Source of the DNA: Methylobacterium marchantiae
GTDB taxonomy: Bacteria > Pseudomonadota > Alphaproteobacteria > Rhizobiales > Beijerinckiaceae
Direction: 5' to 3'
DNA: 64,000 nt
NCBI RefSeq assembly: GCF_022179405.1
Contig: NZ_BPQT01000027.1
Coordinates: forward strand, 1-64,000
This document shows, piece after piece, positions 8,265 through 17,330 of this stretch (position 1 is the stretch's first letter; the number at the start of each line of letters is the position of its first letter). Under the pieces are notes generated by a model. The model did not search any database. It saw nothing but the letters and a program-made list of their open reading frames with translations, and was not told the DNA's origin. The position numbers and the translations under genes are program-made.

Positions 8265-10883
8265 TCATATCGCCGCAAGGTCCAGGCGCACCTTCATCAC
8301 CGTCCCGTCGTCTGTGTCCGGATGGATCACGAATCCGAGGCTGCGGCACACGGCCAGCATAGGGCGGTTCTCGCGCAGAACCGTGCCCTCGATGCGCTGG
8401 AGACCCTCCGCCCTCGCCCAATCGATCATCAGTTGCATCAGCGCGAAGCCGAGACCGGTGCCCTTGCGGTCGCTGCGGATGAGGATGGCGTATTCGCCGC
8501 TCTCGTGGTTGGCATCGGCGTGCAGACGAACGGCACCGAGCATCACCCCCGTCTCCGCCTCGATGGCGACGAAGGCGATGGCGCGCGCATAGTCGAGCTG
8601 CGTCAGCCTCGCCAGGAACGCGTGGTTGAAGTCGCGCACCGGCATGAAGAAGCGCAGGCGCAGATCCTCGGCGCTGACCTGTTCGAAGAAGCTCTTGAAC
8701 AGCCCCTCGTCCTCCGGCCTCACCGGACGAACGGTGATCTTCTCCCGCTTCAGGACGAGGTTGCGCTCCCATTCCACGGGATAGGGGCGGATGGCGAAGC
8801 GCGCGTTGCGGGTGCCGCCCCGCCGCTCCGGGGCGGGCTCGATCATCACGCGGGCATCGAGGGCCAGCACGCCGTTCGCGTCCGCGAGGAGCGGGTTGAT
8901 GTCGAGTTCGCGCACTTCCGGCAGGTCGGCCGAGAGCTGGGCGAGCTTCACCAGCACGAGGCCGAGCGACCGCCGGTCCACCGCCGGCACGTCGCGATAG
9001 GCGGCGAGACGTCGTGCCACCCGGGTTCGGTCGATGAGCTCGCTGGCAAGCCGCAGGTCGAGGGGAGGCAGGCTGAGCGCCCGGTCGTCGATGACCTCCA
9101 CGGCGACGCCGCCCCGGCCGAACACAACGACGGGGCCGAAGACGGGATCCTCGGCGAGGCCGGCGATGAGTTCGCGGCGCTTGCCCTTGCGCACCATGGG
9201 CTGGACCGCGAACCCCATGATCCGCGCATCCGGTCGCTGGCGCCGGGCGCGGGTGAGAATGTCGGTGGCGGCCGCGCGCACATCCGCCTCGCTGGTGAGA
9301 TCGAGGCGCACACCGCCGACATCCGATTTGTGAACGATGTCCGGTGAGACCACCTTCAGAGCCACGGCGCCGCCCTTGGCGAGGATGGGCCACGCGGCGG
9401 CGGCGGCCGCGTCGCTGTCGGGGGCCAGCGTGAGCGGCACGCTGTCGATGCGGTAGGCGGCCAGCAGGCCCGCCACGGCGAGGGGATCGAGCCAGGTCTC
9501 TCCCGCTTCGAGGGCCGTCGCCACGATCGCGCGGGCGGCCTCCACGTCCGGCGAGAATTCCCGGGGCAGCGAATCCGGCGTGCGCATCAGGTCGTCCTGC
9601 GCCTCGCGGTAGCGGACGAGGTGCATGAAGCCTTCGACGGCGTCCGCATCGGTGGCGAAGCGCGGGATGCCGGCAGCGGCGAGCATCGCTCCGGCTTCCC
9701 CATCATCGCCGATCGTCACCGCGAAGACGGGCTTGCGCCGGCCCCCCTTGCGTCTGGCCGCGGTCACCGTATCGGCGATGGCCGCCGCGACGCCGGCGCT
9801 GTCGGAGCGTGCGGTGGGAACGTGGATCGCCAGGATGGCGTCGCTGCTGGAATCGGCGAGCAGAGGAGCGAGAGCGTCGGCATAGGCCTTCGCATCCGCC
9901 TCGACGCCGAGATCGGCGGGGTTACCGACCGCTCCGGCCGCAGCGAGCGTGCCGCCCCGGTCCGCGAGCCTGTCGGCGGCGAGGGCGCCGATTCCTTCGC
10001 CGTTGCCGAGGATGGCCAGGCGCTGACCGGGAAAGGGACGCTGCCGGCCGAGGGTCTCCACCGCCGAGAACATGGCATCGAGCCCGTCGACGCTCAGCAA
10101 GCCCGCCCGGCGGAACGCCGCTTCGTAGACCGCATCCGGCCTGGCGAGGGCACCGGTATGGGTGACGGTGTGGCGCAAGGGGGCAATGTGGCGCCCGGTG
10201 CGCAGGACGAGGACGGGCTTGGCGCGGGCCGCGGCACGAGCCGCCGACATGAACTTCCGGGCGTTGGGGATCACGCTCAACGAGAGCAGGATCGCCCTGG
10301 TATGGATGTCGGCGGCGAAATGGTCGAGGCAATCGGCGATGTCGATGTCGCAGGCGGTGCCCAGCGACAGGATGGCGGAAAAGCCGACATCGCGATGCGC
10401 GGCCCAGGCGACGATGCCGGCCGCCACCGTGCCCGATTGCGAGACGAGAGCGAGATCGCCGGCTTTCGGCACTCCTGCGAACAGACTCGCATCGAGTTGC
10501 GCGCGCGGCACCATCAATCCCATGCTGTTGGGACCGAGGAGGCGCATGCCCCATTGCCTGGCACGGTTGCGCACCGCCTCGCACAGGTCGTCCGGCATGT
10601 CGGGCGTGAGGATGACGGCCACGGCCGCGCCTCGCGAACCCGCCTTCTCCACCCAGCCTTCCACGGCCGGGGCCTCCGCCACGACCACGACGAGATCCGG
10701 CGCCTCGATCAGGTCGTCGAGGGTCGGAAGCTCCGTTTCCCCGACGAGATGGACGGGCCCGGCGAACCCGGCCTTCGTCAGGTTGCCGATCACGGCTCGG
10801 CCGAGGGCAGCGTTGTCGCGGCCAAGGCCGACGACAGCGATCGCCCGTGGCGCCAGCAACGCCTCGAAGCGATAGGTGCTCAT
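8265..10883 (-). CDS. ADP-forming acyl-CoA synthetase-like protein fused to GNAT acetyltransferase
   Basis: 872 aa. The order is CoA-binding Rossmann domain (about 5-125), succinyl-CoA-ligase-like domain (about 140-290, with SQSGTVAAGIVAW and THTGALA), ATP-grasp (about 470-690, with GGVAVEVIDD), then a GNAT domain (about 715-872, with the acetyl-CoA loop RSDRKGTGLG). The layout matches bacterial Pat-type protein lysine acetyltransferases, which usually silence acyl-CoA synthetases. In many of them the synthetase-like part is regulatory rather than catalytic. I start at 10883 because the domain begins right after it. The divergent aldolase gene starts 99 bp away, so both promoters share that gap. 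Which proteins it modifies cannot be read from the sequence. Confidence 0.85.
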   Translation of the reverse strand: MSTYRFEALLAPRAIAVVGLGRDNAALGRAVIGNLTKAGFAGPVHLVGETELPTLDDLIEAPDLVVVVAEAPAVEGWVEKAGSRGAAVAVILTPDMPDDLCEAVRNRARQWGMRLLGPNSMGLMVPRAQLDASLFAGVPKAGDLALVSQSGTVAAGIVAWAAHRDVGFSAILSLGTACDIDIADCLDHFAADIHTRAILLSLSVIPNARKFMSAARAAARAKPVLVLRTGRHIAPLRHTVTHTGALARPDAVYEAAFRRAGLLSVDGLDAMFSAVETLGRQRPFPGQRLAILGNGEGIGALAADRLADRGGTLAAAGAVGNPADLGVEADAKAYADALAPLLADSSSDAILAIHVPTARSDSAGVAAAIADTVTAARRKGGRRKPVFAVTIGDDGEAGAMLAAAGIPRFATDADAVEGFMHLVRYREAQDDLMRTPDSLPREFSPDVEAARAIVATALEAGETWLDPLAVAGLLAAYRIDSVPLTLAPDSDAAAAAAWPILAKGGAVALKVVSPDIVHKSDVGGVRLDLTSEADVRAAATDILTRARRQRPDARIMGFAVQPMVRKGKRRELIAGLAEDPVFGPVVVFGRGGVAVEVIDDRALSLPPLDLRLASELIDRTRVARRLAAYRDVPAVDRRSLGLVLVKLAQLSADLPEVRELDINPLLADANGVLALDARVMIEPAPERRGGTRNARFAIRPYPVEWERNLVLKREKITVRPVRPEDEGLFKSFFEQVSAEDLRLRFFMPVRDFNHAFLARLTQLDYARAIAFVAIEAETGVMLGAVRLHADANHESGEYAILIRSDRKGTGLGFALMQLMIDWARAEGLQRIEGTVLRENRPMLAVCRSLGFVIHPDTDDGTVMKVRLDLAAI

Positions 10884-10982
10884 GGATAGGCGTGACCTTC
10901 GTTCGGGCCGGCGCGAAGGAATGCGACACCGCGCCAAGTGGCAAGGTATAGGGCGCAGGTCATTCTCGACCGGGGGAAGCGC

Positions 10983-11645
10983 ATGTCAGAGGCCACAGCT
11001 TACGAGATTTCCTGCGCGATCGTCGAGGCGATGCGATCGCTGATCACGCTGGGACTGAGCCAGGGCACCGCCGGCAACGTATCCGTACGCTTTCGTGACG
11101 GCTTCCTCATGACGCCGTCCGGCATCCCGGCCGACGAGTTGCGGCCCGAAGACATCGTTAGGATGACGATGGAAGGAACCCACGACCATGTTCTCGCTCC
11201 TTCCTCGGAATGGCGCTTCCATCGCGACATCCTGAGACGGAGGCCCGAACTGAGTGCCGTCGTCCACGCCCATCCGACCTATTGCACCGCCTTCGCCATG
11301 TGCGCGCGCGAAATCCCCGCCGTCCACTACATGATCGCCGCCGCCGGCGGTCCGACGATCCGCTGCGCGCCTTACTCACCCTATGGCACGGAAGAACTCT
11401 CGGTCGCAGCGGTCGCCGCCCTCGAAGACCGTCTCGGCTGCCTGCTGGCCAATCATGGGATGATCGCCACGGGCAGGACCCTCGCCAAGGCCCTCTGGCT
11501 GGCGGTGGAGATGGAGGCCCTGTGCCGCCAGTATGCGGTGGCTCTCCAGATCGGGCAGCCCGTCATTCTCTCCGATGCCGAGATCGCCCGAACCGTGAAG
11601 CGATTCGAAAGCTACGGACCGCGGAACCGGCCTAGCGAACCGTAG
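10983..11645 (+). CDS. Class II aldolase/adducin family protein (fuculose-phosphate aldolase-like)
   Basis: 220 aa from the ATG at 10983, preceded by GGGGGAAG. It has the class II aldolase fold: TAGNVSVR near residue 33, the catalytic Glu region in SSEWRFH (about 74-80), the zinc ligands HAHPTYCTAF (about 93-102) and the third His in NHGMIATG (about 157-164). It probably cleaves or epimerises a phosphorylated sugar; L-fuculose-1-phosphate or L-ribulose-5-phosphate are the usual substrates, but the exact one is unclear. It is divergent from the acetyltransferase fusion. Confidence 0.85.
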   Translation: MSEATAYEISCAIVEAMRSLITLGLSQGTAGNVSVRFRDGFLMTPSGIPADELRPEDIVRMTMEGTHDHVLAPSSEWRFHRDILRRRPELSAVVHAHPTYCTAFAMCAREIPAVHYMIAAAGGPTIRCAPYSPYGTEELSVAAVAALEDRLGCLLANHGMIATGRTLAKALWLAVEMEALCRQYAVALQIGQPVILSDAEIARTVKRFESYGPRNRPSEP

Positions 11646-12206
11646 GATGGTCCGCCGAATGAGGGCGGCCCGGCACAGGAAGAATACGTAGCGGTTGTCG
11701 GCACGCGCCTTTCGAAACATCGGGGGAACCCATCCGAGACCGGAACTTCGCGAAAAGCTCGATGTGCTCCGACATCATTCCGGCGGACGGTGCGGCCGCC
11801 CCGGCTTGCTGGCGCGCAATTTTATCGGATCATATTCGATCGTGGAATAGATCACTCTGAGTTGCAGGATTGAACCAAAAAGGTTCGAGCATCGACGAAA
11901 AAGTCTCGGTTCAGTAAATGAGCTGCCTAATCCCCGATCATCAGCAATTTTTTTCAATACCGGGCTAGACGACAGATTCTGTATAATGTCTGCGCTATCA
12001 GGCGATCATTCGTATGTGGAAGCTGCCATCTCGGACGTAAAGCTTCCGAGCAATGGAATTCTACCGACCTTGTCTTTCTAACGCCTCTTGCGCTTTAATG
12101 TCGGCTATCTTACGTACGCTTTAGTGCGTTCCGCCTGACGCAAGACCTTGTCGCCCATTTCAAGAGGCGTTCCGGTCTGCTCGTCTAGGCTGTCTATTTT
12201 TGGGGG
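11646..12206. other. Intergenic region with AT-rich stretch upstream of the MucR-like gene
   Basis: About 560 bp without a convincing gene. From about 11810 to 12120 the base composition drops well below that of the surrounding DNA, with runs such as ATTTTATCGGATCATATTCG and TTTTTTTCAATACC. It must contain the promoter of the MucR-like gene at 12207. AT-rich, T-A-step-rich DNA is what MucR/Ros proteins bind, so autoregulation is plausible. Confidence 0.5.
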
Positions 12207-12716
12207 ATGAGCGTGGAAATCGAAGACGACTTCGTGGCAAGTTACATTGAGCTTACGGCGGACATCGTTTCCGCGTTCGTGAGCAACAATTCCGTGCCGG
12301 TTTCCGATATTCCGGCGCTCATCGCGTCGGTTCACGCGACCCTGGGAACTCTTGCGACATCCCGGACTCAAGAGAAGATCGAGCCTCCGACGCCAGCCGT
12401 CTCAGTCAAGCGCTCGATTACACCGGACTTCGTTATCTGTCTGGAGGATGGAAAGAAGTTCAAATCGCTAAAGCGTCACTTGCGGACGCGGTATTCGATG
12501 ACACCCGAAGAATACCGGACCAAGTGGAACCTCCCAAGCGACTATCCGATGGTTGCGCCCAACTACGCAGCGGCTCGGTCGGAACTGGCGAAGAACATGG
12601 GCTTGGGGCAGCAGCGCAGGAAGACCCGCGCCAAGGCTGCCGTTGTCGAAGCGCCTGCGACCCCTGCACCGCGTGGTCGCAGACCTCGTGCGGCTGCTGC
12701 GGCCACCCAATCGTAG
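12207..12716 (+). CDS. MucR/Ros-family zinc-finger transcriptional regulator
   Basis: 169 aa. The N-terminal helices (1-50) resemble the oligomerisation part of MucR. The DNA-binding core (about 73-120) contains [19 protein letters not shown], then [20 protein letters not shown], the family hallmark. The zinc ligands would be Cys78, Asp81, His91 and residue 95; residue 95 is Arg, where zinc-binding members have His. The C-terminus is a basic Ala/Arg/Pro tail (about 140-169), which may add non-specific DNA contacts. MucR proteins are H-NS-like regulators of surface polysaccharide, motility and virulence genes in alphaproteobacteria. GGGGGA precedes the ATG. Confidence 0.9.
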   Translation: MSVEIEDDFVASYIELTADIVSAFVSNNSVPVSDIPALIASVHATLGTLATSRTQEKIEPPTPAVSVKRSITPDFVICLEDGKKFKSLKRHLRTRYSMTPEEYRTKWNLPSDYPMVAPNYAAARSELAKNMGLGQQRRKTRAKAAVVEAPATPAPRGRRPRAAAAATQS

Positions 12717-13260
12717 AGGCAACGGCTTGGCAGGCCGGAACGGCCTGCCTCGACATGATCGAAGACTCTGCGCGGGACGGTCAGGTCGATACCGCCTGTT
12801 TGAATGGCCTACGGAACGCCTGAGAGGCGTCACCCATACGGGCCGAGAAATGATCCACAGGATAGTTCTTGTGGTAGCGAGCTTAGCTTACCACGGATTT
12901 GGCACGATCGACCGGTCTTAACCTGGCTGCTTTCGCGTCGCTTTCCTTTTCAAGTCAAATTCTTATCTGAAATTTATTTGATGTCATTTTATTTGGCGCA
13001 AAATTATCATATCTCTTATACGCCTTTATGGCACTTTATATTATGAATTCATAATTTTATTCGTATTTTCGCGAAGATTATCTCCAAGATCAAGCATTAT
13101 TATATGAATTTTATTGTAATCCCAATCGGCGATCCCGATGAGGCCTTCCGAGCACGGCTTAGACGTTAGGCCTGCCGCAAGACCCTCCATGCATCGTGGA
13201 ACGATGGAGGAGGCCGTCGCGACATCCGCAGCGAACCTCCCGCCGGTGAGGAGGTTCCGC
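12717..13260. other. Intergenic region with a strongly AT-rich core
   Basis: About 540 bp between the MucR-like gene and the Mrr-like gene. From about 12940 to 13125 the sequence is very AT-rich (for example TTTATTTGATGTCATTTTAT and ATTATGAATTCATAATTTTA). The latter contains the palindrome ATTATGAATTCATAAT at about 13039-13054. This contrasts sharply with the rest of the window. No gene is evident; it probably includes the promoter of the downstream nuclease gene and possibly a MucR target. Confidence 0.55.
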
Positions 13261-14040
13261 ATGTCCGGTCGTTCGAGCCTCGTCGCGCGTCTGTTCTGGA
13301 CGACCATCATCGGCGGTGCCCTCGCCTTCGGGTTCGGCCTGCCCGCCTTGGCGGCGACCGGTCTCGTACTCCTCTATATCGTCCTGCATAGGCTCGACCG
13401 GCCTCGCCGCTTCAGGAGAGCCGCGCGCCGTCTCGCAAGGGTCCATGCCGAGACGCTTGCGTTGCGTCGCCACCAGGAATGTTTCGAGGACGCCTACGGC
13501 AACTGGATCGATGACGGCTGGTTGCGCGAGCGGGATTACTTCGCCGAGCGGACGATACTGCCTCATCTCGATGCCAGGGGCTTTGCCGATCTCGCCGATA
13601 CCCGTTGGGCCGTCGTTCTCGACATCATCGACGACGTCGCCCTATCGGTGGATCTACCGGACGATGCCGAGGTTCCGGATGACGGCATCGCCTACGAACG
13701 GTTCTGTGCCGAGGCCCTGCGCGAAGCGGGCTGGTCGGCGCGTCCGACCAAGGCCAGCGGCGATCAGGGGGCCGACGTCGTCGCCGAACGAGCGGGCATC
13801 CGTCTGGTCCTGCAGTGCAAGCGCTATACGAAGCCGGTCGGCAATGCCGCCGTACAGGAGGCGGCGGCGGCGGCGCGCTACTGGCAGGCGGACATGGCCG
13901 CCGTCGTCTCCAATGCGGGATTCACTCCCGCCGCCCGCAAGTTGTCGGGCGCCACCGGCGTCCTCCTTCTCCATCACGATGCCCTGCGCAGCCTCTCGCC
14001 CGGCCGCAAGGCCAGACGGGTCAACGCCGCGCCGGCGTGA
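13261..14040 (+). CDS. Membrane-anchored Mrr-like restriction endonuclease-fold protein
   Basis: 259 aa from the ATG at 13261, chosen because GAGGAGG lies seven bases before it. Two hydrophobic segments (about 12-42) form an N-terminal membrane hairpin, followed by a basic linker and a helical spacer. The C-terminal domain (about 145-250) is Mrr_cat-like: YERFCAEALREAGW, then GDQGADVVAERAG and LVLQCKRY. These give the Asp and Gln-x-Lys of a PD-(D/E)xK nuclease site. Similar proteins act on modified or foreign DNA, but the membrane anchor suggests a more general DNA role. No methylase or specificity partner is near. Confidence 0.75.
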   Translation: MSGRSSLVARLFWTTIIGGALAFGFGLPALAATGLVLLYIVLHRLDRPRRFRRAARRLARVHAETLALRRHQECFEDAYGNWIDDGWLRERDYFAERTILPHLDARGFADLADTRWAVVLDIIDDVALSVDLPDDAEVPDDGIAYERFCAEALREAGWSARPTKASGDQGADVVAERAGIRLVLQCKRYTKPVGNAAVQEAAAAARYWQADMAAVVSNAGFTPAARKLSGATGVLLLHHDALRSLSPGRKARRVNAAPA

Positions 14041-14112
14041 TGGCGGAAACACCAGAGCGCCGCGACCGACGGACATCACCTGCGCCGGCCGCGAGAAAAG
14101 CCGAGTTCGGTC

Positions 14113-15636
14113 TCAGCCTTCCTTCAGGGGAAGCCAGGCACGCCCATCGCGGGCGAGCAGCGCATCGGCTCCGGCCGGGCCGTCACTGCCCGCCGCATAG
14201 GCCTCCACCGGGGCATCGGCCCAAGCCTGGATCAGCGGATCGACGGCAGCCCAACCGGCCTCGATGGCGTCGGCCCGCTGGAACAGCGTCGGGTCGCCGA
14301 CCATGCAATCGTAGAACAAGGTCTCGTAGCCGACGCTCGGCGTCTCGGCGAAGAAATCTCCGAAGCGGAAGGACGACGTGACCGCACCGAGATGCATTTC
14401 CGGTCCCGGCCGCTTGGCGTTCCACTGGGTGCTCAGCCCCTGTTCCGGATCGATATGCAGACGCATTATGTTGGGCGCCAGATCGGTTCCGGCGAACAGG
14501 CCGTGGCTCGGCGGCTTGAAATGGACGGCGATCTCGGTGAGCCGCCCCGCCATGCGCTTTCCGGTACGCAGGTAGAACGGCACGCCGGACCAGCGCGGAT
14601 TCTCGACCGAGAGCTTGAGAGCGACGTAGGTCTCTGTACAGGATAGCTGCGAGACGTTGTCCTCCTCGCGATATCCCAGCACGGACCTGCCCTGCTCCTC
14701 GCCGGCCGCGTACTGACCGCGTACCGCATGGTCCGGTGCCACCGGCCGAACGGCCTCCTCCACTCGTGCCTTCTCGTTGCGGATATCCTCGGCGTCGAAG
14801 CTGCCAGGCGGCTCCATCGCCACCATCGAGAGGAGTTGGAACAGATGGTTCGGCACCATGTCGCGCAAGGCACCCGTCGGCTCGTAGAAGGCACCACGTT
14901 CTTCCACGCCGATCGTCTCGGCGGCGGTGATCTGGACGTGATCGATGTGGTGGGCGTTCCAGATCGGCTCCAGCATGCCATTGGCGAAGCGGAGAGCCAT
15001 GATGCTCTGCACCGTCTCCTTGCCGAGGAAGTGGTCGATGCGGAACACTTGGCTCTCGTCCGCCTGTTTCAGGATACGAGCGTTGAGGGCCTGGGCCGAG
15101 GCGAGGTCGGTGCCGAACGGCTTCTCGATCACCACGCGGCGGAAGGCACCCTCATCTTCCTTCAACAGGCCGGCGGTACCGAGATGGTCGACGACCGGGC
15201 CGAAGAAGCGGGCGGACACGGCGAGATAGAAGATCACGCTGCCGCTGATCGCGTGTCCGAGTCGCTGATAGGTGTCGGCAGCCTCGAAATCGCCCTTGGT
15301 GAAGTTCAGCCGCTCCCGGATGAAGCCCCAATGGTCGGGATCGATGGAATCCGGATGGAATTCGGAGGTCCGATCCTGCGTGAAGGATTGCATGGTCTGC
15401 GAGAGGTCGTCGCGCCATTGCTCGGTCGTGCGATCATTGTGGTCGATGCCGAGGATCTTCAGCCCATCCGGAAGCAAGCCGTCCGAGGCGAGATTGTAGA
15501 GAGCCGGCATCAGCAGGCGCTTCGTCAGGTCGCCGGCGGCTCCGAAGATGACGAGGGTGCAGGCCGGAGCCTTCCTGATCTCGTCGTTGGCGCGGGGCTG
15601 CTTGCCGCCGCTCGCTGCGGCATCGGTATGGATCAT
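14113..15636 (-). CDS. zwf: Glucose-6-phosphate 1-dehydrogenase
   Basis: 507 aa. It oxidises glucose-6-phosphate to 6-phosphogluconolactone with NADP(+), feeding the Entner-Doudoroff or pentose phosphate route. The N-terminal Rossmann motif is IFGAAGDLTKRLLMPALYN (about 29-47). The active-site signature RIDHFLGKE (about 200-208) contains the catalytic His-Asp region and substrate Lys; the family usually has Tyr where Phe stands here. Length and both domains are normal. No pgl, edd or gnd gene is adjacent, so the gene appears monocistronic. Confidence 0.95.
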   Translation of the reverse strand: MIHTDAAASGGKQPRANDEIRKAPACTLVIFGAAGDLTKRLLMPALYNLASDGLLPDGLKILGIDHNDRTTEQWRDDLSQTMQSFTQDRTSEFHPDSIDPDHWGFIRERLNFTKGDFEAADTYQRLGHAISGSVIFYLAVSARFFGPVVDHLGTAGLLKEDEGAFRRVVIEKPFGTDLASAQALNARILKQADESQVFRIDHFLGKETVQSIMALRFANGMLEPIWNAHHIDHVQITAAETIGVEERGAFYEPTGALRDMVPNHLFQLLSMVAMEPPGSFDAEDIRNEKARVEEAVRPVAPDHAVRGQYAAGEEQGRSVLGYREEDNVSQLSCTETYVALKLSVENPRWSGVPFYLRTGKRMAGRLTEIAVHFKPPSHGLFAGTDLAPNIMRLHIDPEQGLSTQWNAKRPGPEMHLGAVTSSFRFGDFFAETPSVGYETLFYDCMVGDPTLFQRADAIEAGWAAVDPLIQAWADAPVEAYAAGSDGPAGADALLARDGRAWLPLKEG

Positions 15637-15722
15637 GGGACGGGACGCTCCGGACGTCGACGGCGACGCCGGTCAAACCGCCGATGCGCCGCGCCGTTCC
15701 GAAGCATGGTGCAAAGCAGCGA

Positions 15723-17330
15723 TCACTCGTCCGTGCGGACGGCCTGACCTCGATCGATCGGCAGGCGGTCGCCCTTCAATTCGTCGGGAGTCGGCAGGCT
15801 GCGTGCGTCCCAGCCGCCGCCCAAGGCGCGGATGAGGGACACAGCCGTGGTGAAGCGGTTGAGCCGTACCTGCAGCGAGGTCACCTCGTTGTTCAGTTCC
15901 AGCGCCTGGGCGGTGATGACCGTGGTGAAGTTCTGCGTGCCGGCGCGATATTCGTTGAGGGTGATCTCCACGGCGCGGCGGGCCGAGGCCACCGCCTCCT
16001 CCTGCGCCACCTGCTGGCGGGCGAGGATGCGCACGCCGGCGAGGCCGTTCTCCACCTCGGCGAAGGCCGTCAGCACGGTCTGGCGATAGGTCGCCACCGT
16101 GGCGTCGTAGGCGGCCCTGACGATCTGCACCGCGGCCGTGCGGGCGCCACCGTCGAACAGGGTCTCGCTGCCCGCGGCGGCCACCGACCAGACCTGGTTC
16201 GCCGCCGAGAACACGCCGTTGCTGGTCAGCCCTGAGACGCCGCCGGAGCCCGAGAGGACCAGGGTGGGATAGAAGGCCGCTACCGCGACGCCGATCTGCT
16301 CGCTCTGAGCTTGGACGCTACGCTCCGCCTGCGCGATGTCGGGCCGCCGCTCAAGCAGAGCCGAGGGGATGCCGACGGGGACCGCGGGCGGCGTCCTCGG
16401 CAGGCTTCCCGCCGGCAGCGACAGCTCGGACGGGGGGCGTCCGATCAGCGTCGCGATGGCGTGTTCGAACGTCGCCCGCTGCAAGCCGACCGCGATGGCG
16501 GAGGCCTGCGTCGACTGGACCTGCGTCTGCGCCGTGATCACGTCGGACCGGGCCGCCACGCCGGCATTGTACTGGTTCTCGGTGATGGCGAGGCTTTTCC
16601 TGTAGGCCTCCACCGTCTCGTTCAGCAGACGCTGGAGCGAATCCTGGTAGCGCAGGCTGAAGTAGTTCGCGGCGATCTCGGACTGGATCGCGAGGCGGAC
16701 GGCGGCGAGATCCGCCGCACTCGCCTGCGCGCTGGCGACCTCGCTCTCGATGTTGCGCCGGATACGGCCGAACAGGTCGAGCTCCCAGGAGGCCTGGGCC
16801 TGGAGCGACACCGACGTCCGCTCGGTCCCGAGCGTCCGCGAGCGCGTGATCGTCGGCGCGCCGATCACGGTCGGGTAGAGTGCCGAGCGCGCCTGGGCGA
16901 CGAGGCCACGCGCCTGATCGTAGGACGCCACCGAGACGCGCAGGGTCTGGTTGTCCACGTCGACGAGGCGGATCAGCCGGTCGAGGGCGGGATCGCGGAA
17001 CACGCGCCACCAATCGCCGCGCTCGGCCCCGTCATTGGGCTGGGCCGCCCGCCAGCCCTTCCGGGTGGCGACATAGGCCGCGCCGTCCTCGCGCATTCCG
17101 CCCTGCTTGAACGCAAGAGGAGTTTCCACGGAGGGGCGGGAATAGTCGGGTCCGACCATGCAGCCGGAGAGGGTTGTTGCGAGGGCGAGGATGGTAACGA
17201 GCAAGCGCGACGGGCTCCCTCTCCTGGAAGGAGAGGGACCTGCGCCGTCATCTGAGAGCGGCGCACTCCCGCTCGAAAGGGAAGCGACGAGCCCGCTCAT
17301 GCGACTGTCCGTCAAACCGCCCACGCTCAT
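15723..17330 (-). CDS. RND efflux outer-membrane lipoprotein (OprM/NodT family)
   Basis: 535 aa from the ATG at 17330, which overlaps the stop codon of the preceding permease gene as ATGA. It is a TolC-like channel: lipobox TTLSGC (Cys near residue 57), MVGPDYSRP, then two repeats of the long helical and beta parts, with NQYNAGVAARSDVITAQTQV and NEYRAGTQNFTTVITAQ as the paired signatures. The first 42 residues, before the signal peptide, match no family and include a palindromic repeat (17217-17237) read as coding sequence. A TTG at 17204 would give a more normal 493-aa protein. It is the outer-membrane partner of the adaptor and two RND permeases upstream. Confidence 0.9.
   Translation of the reverse strand: MSVGGLTDSRMSGLVASLSSGSAPLSDDGAGPSPSRRGSPSRLLVTILALATTLSGCMVGPDYSRPSVETPLAFKQGGMREDGAAYVATRKGWRAAQPNDGAERGDWWRVFRDPALDRLIRLVDVDNQTLRVSVASYDQARGLVAQARSALYPTVIGAPTITRSRTLGTERTSVSLQAQASWELDLFGRIRRNIESEVASAQASAADLAAVRLAIQSEIAANYFSLRYQDSLQRLLNETVEAYRKSLAITENQYNAGVAARSDVITAQTQVQSTQASAIAVGLQRATFEHAIATLIGRPPSELSLPAGSLPRTPPAVPVGIPSALLERRPDIAQAERSVQAQSEQIGVAVAAFYPTLVLSGSGGVSGLTSNGVFSAANQVWSVAAAGSETLFDGGARTAAVQIVRAAYDATVATYRQTVLTAFAEVENGLAGVRILARQQVAQEEAVASARRAVEITLNEYRAGTQNFTTVITAQALELNNEVTSLQVRLNRFTTAVSLIRALGGGWDARSLPTPDELKGDRLPIDRGQAVRTDE
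17217..17237. repeat. 21-bp palindrome, copy 1
   Basis: Arms CCCTCTCCT and AGGAGAGGG around the three bases GGA. An identical copy lies at 24356-24376. This copy falls inside the N-terminal coding part of the outer-membrane lipoprotein gene, just before its signal peptide. Confidence 0.85.
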
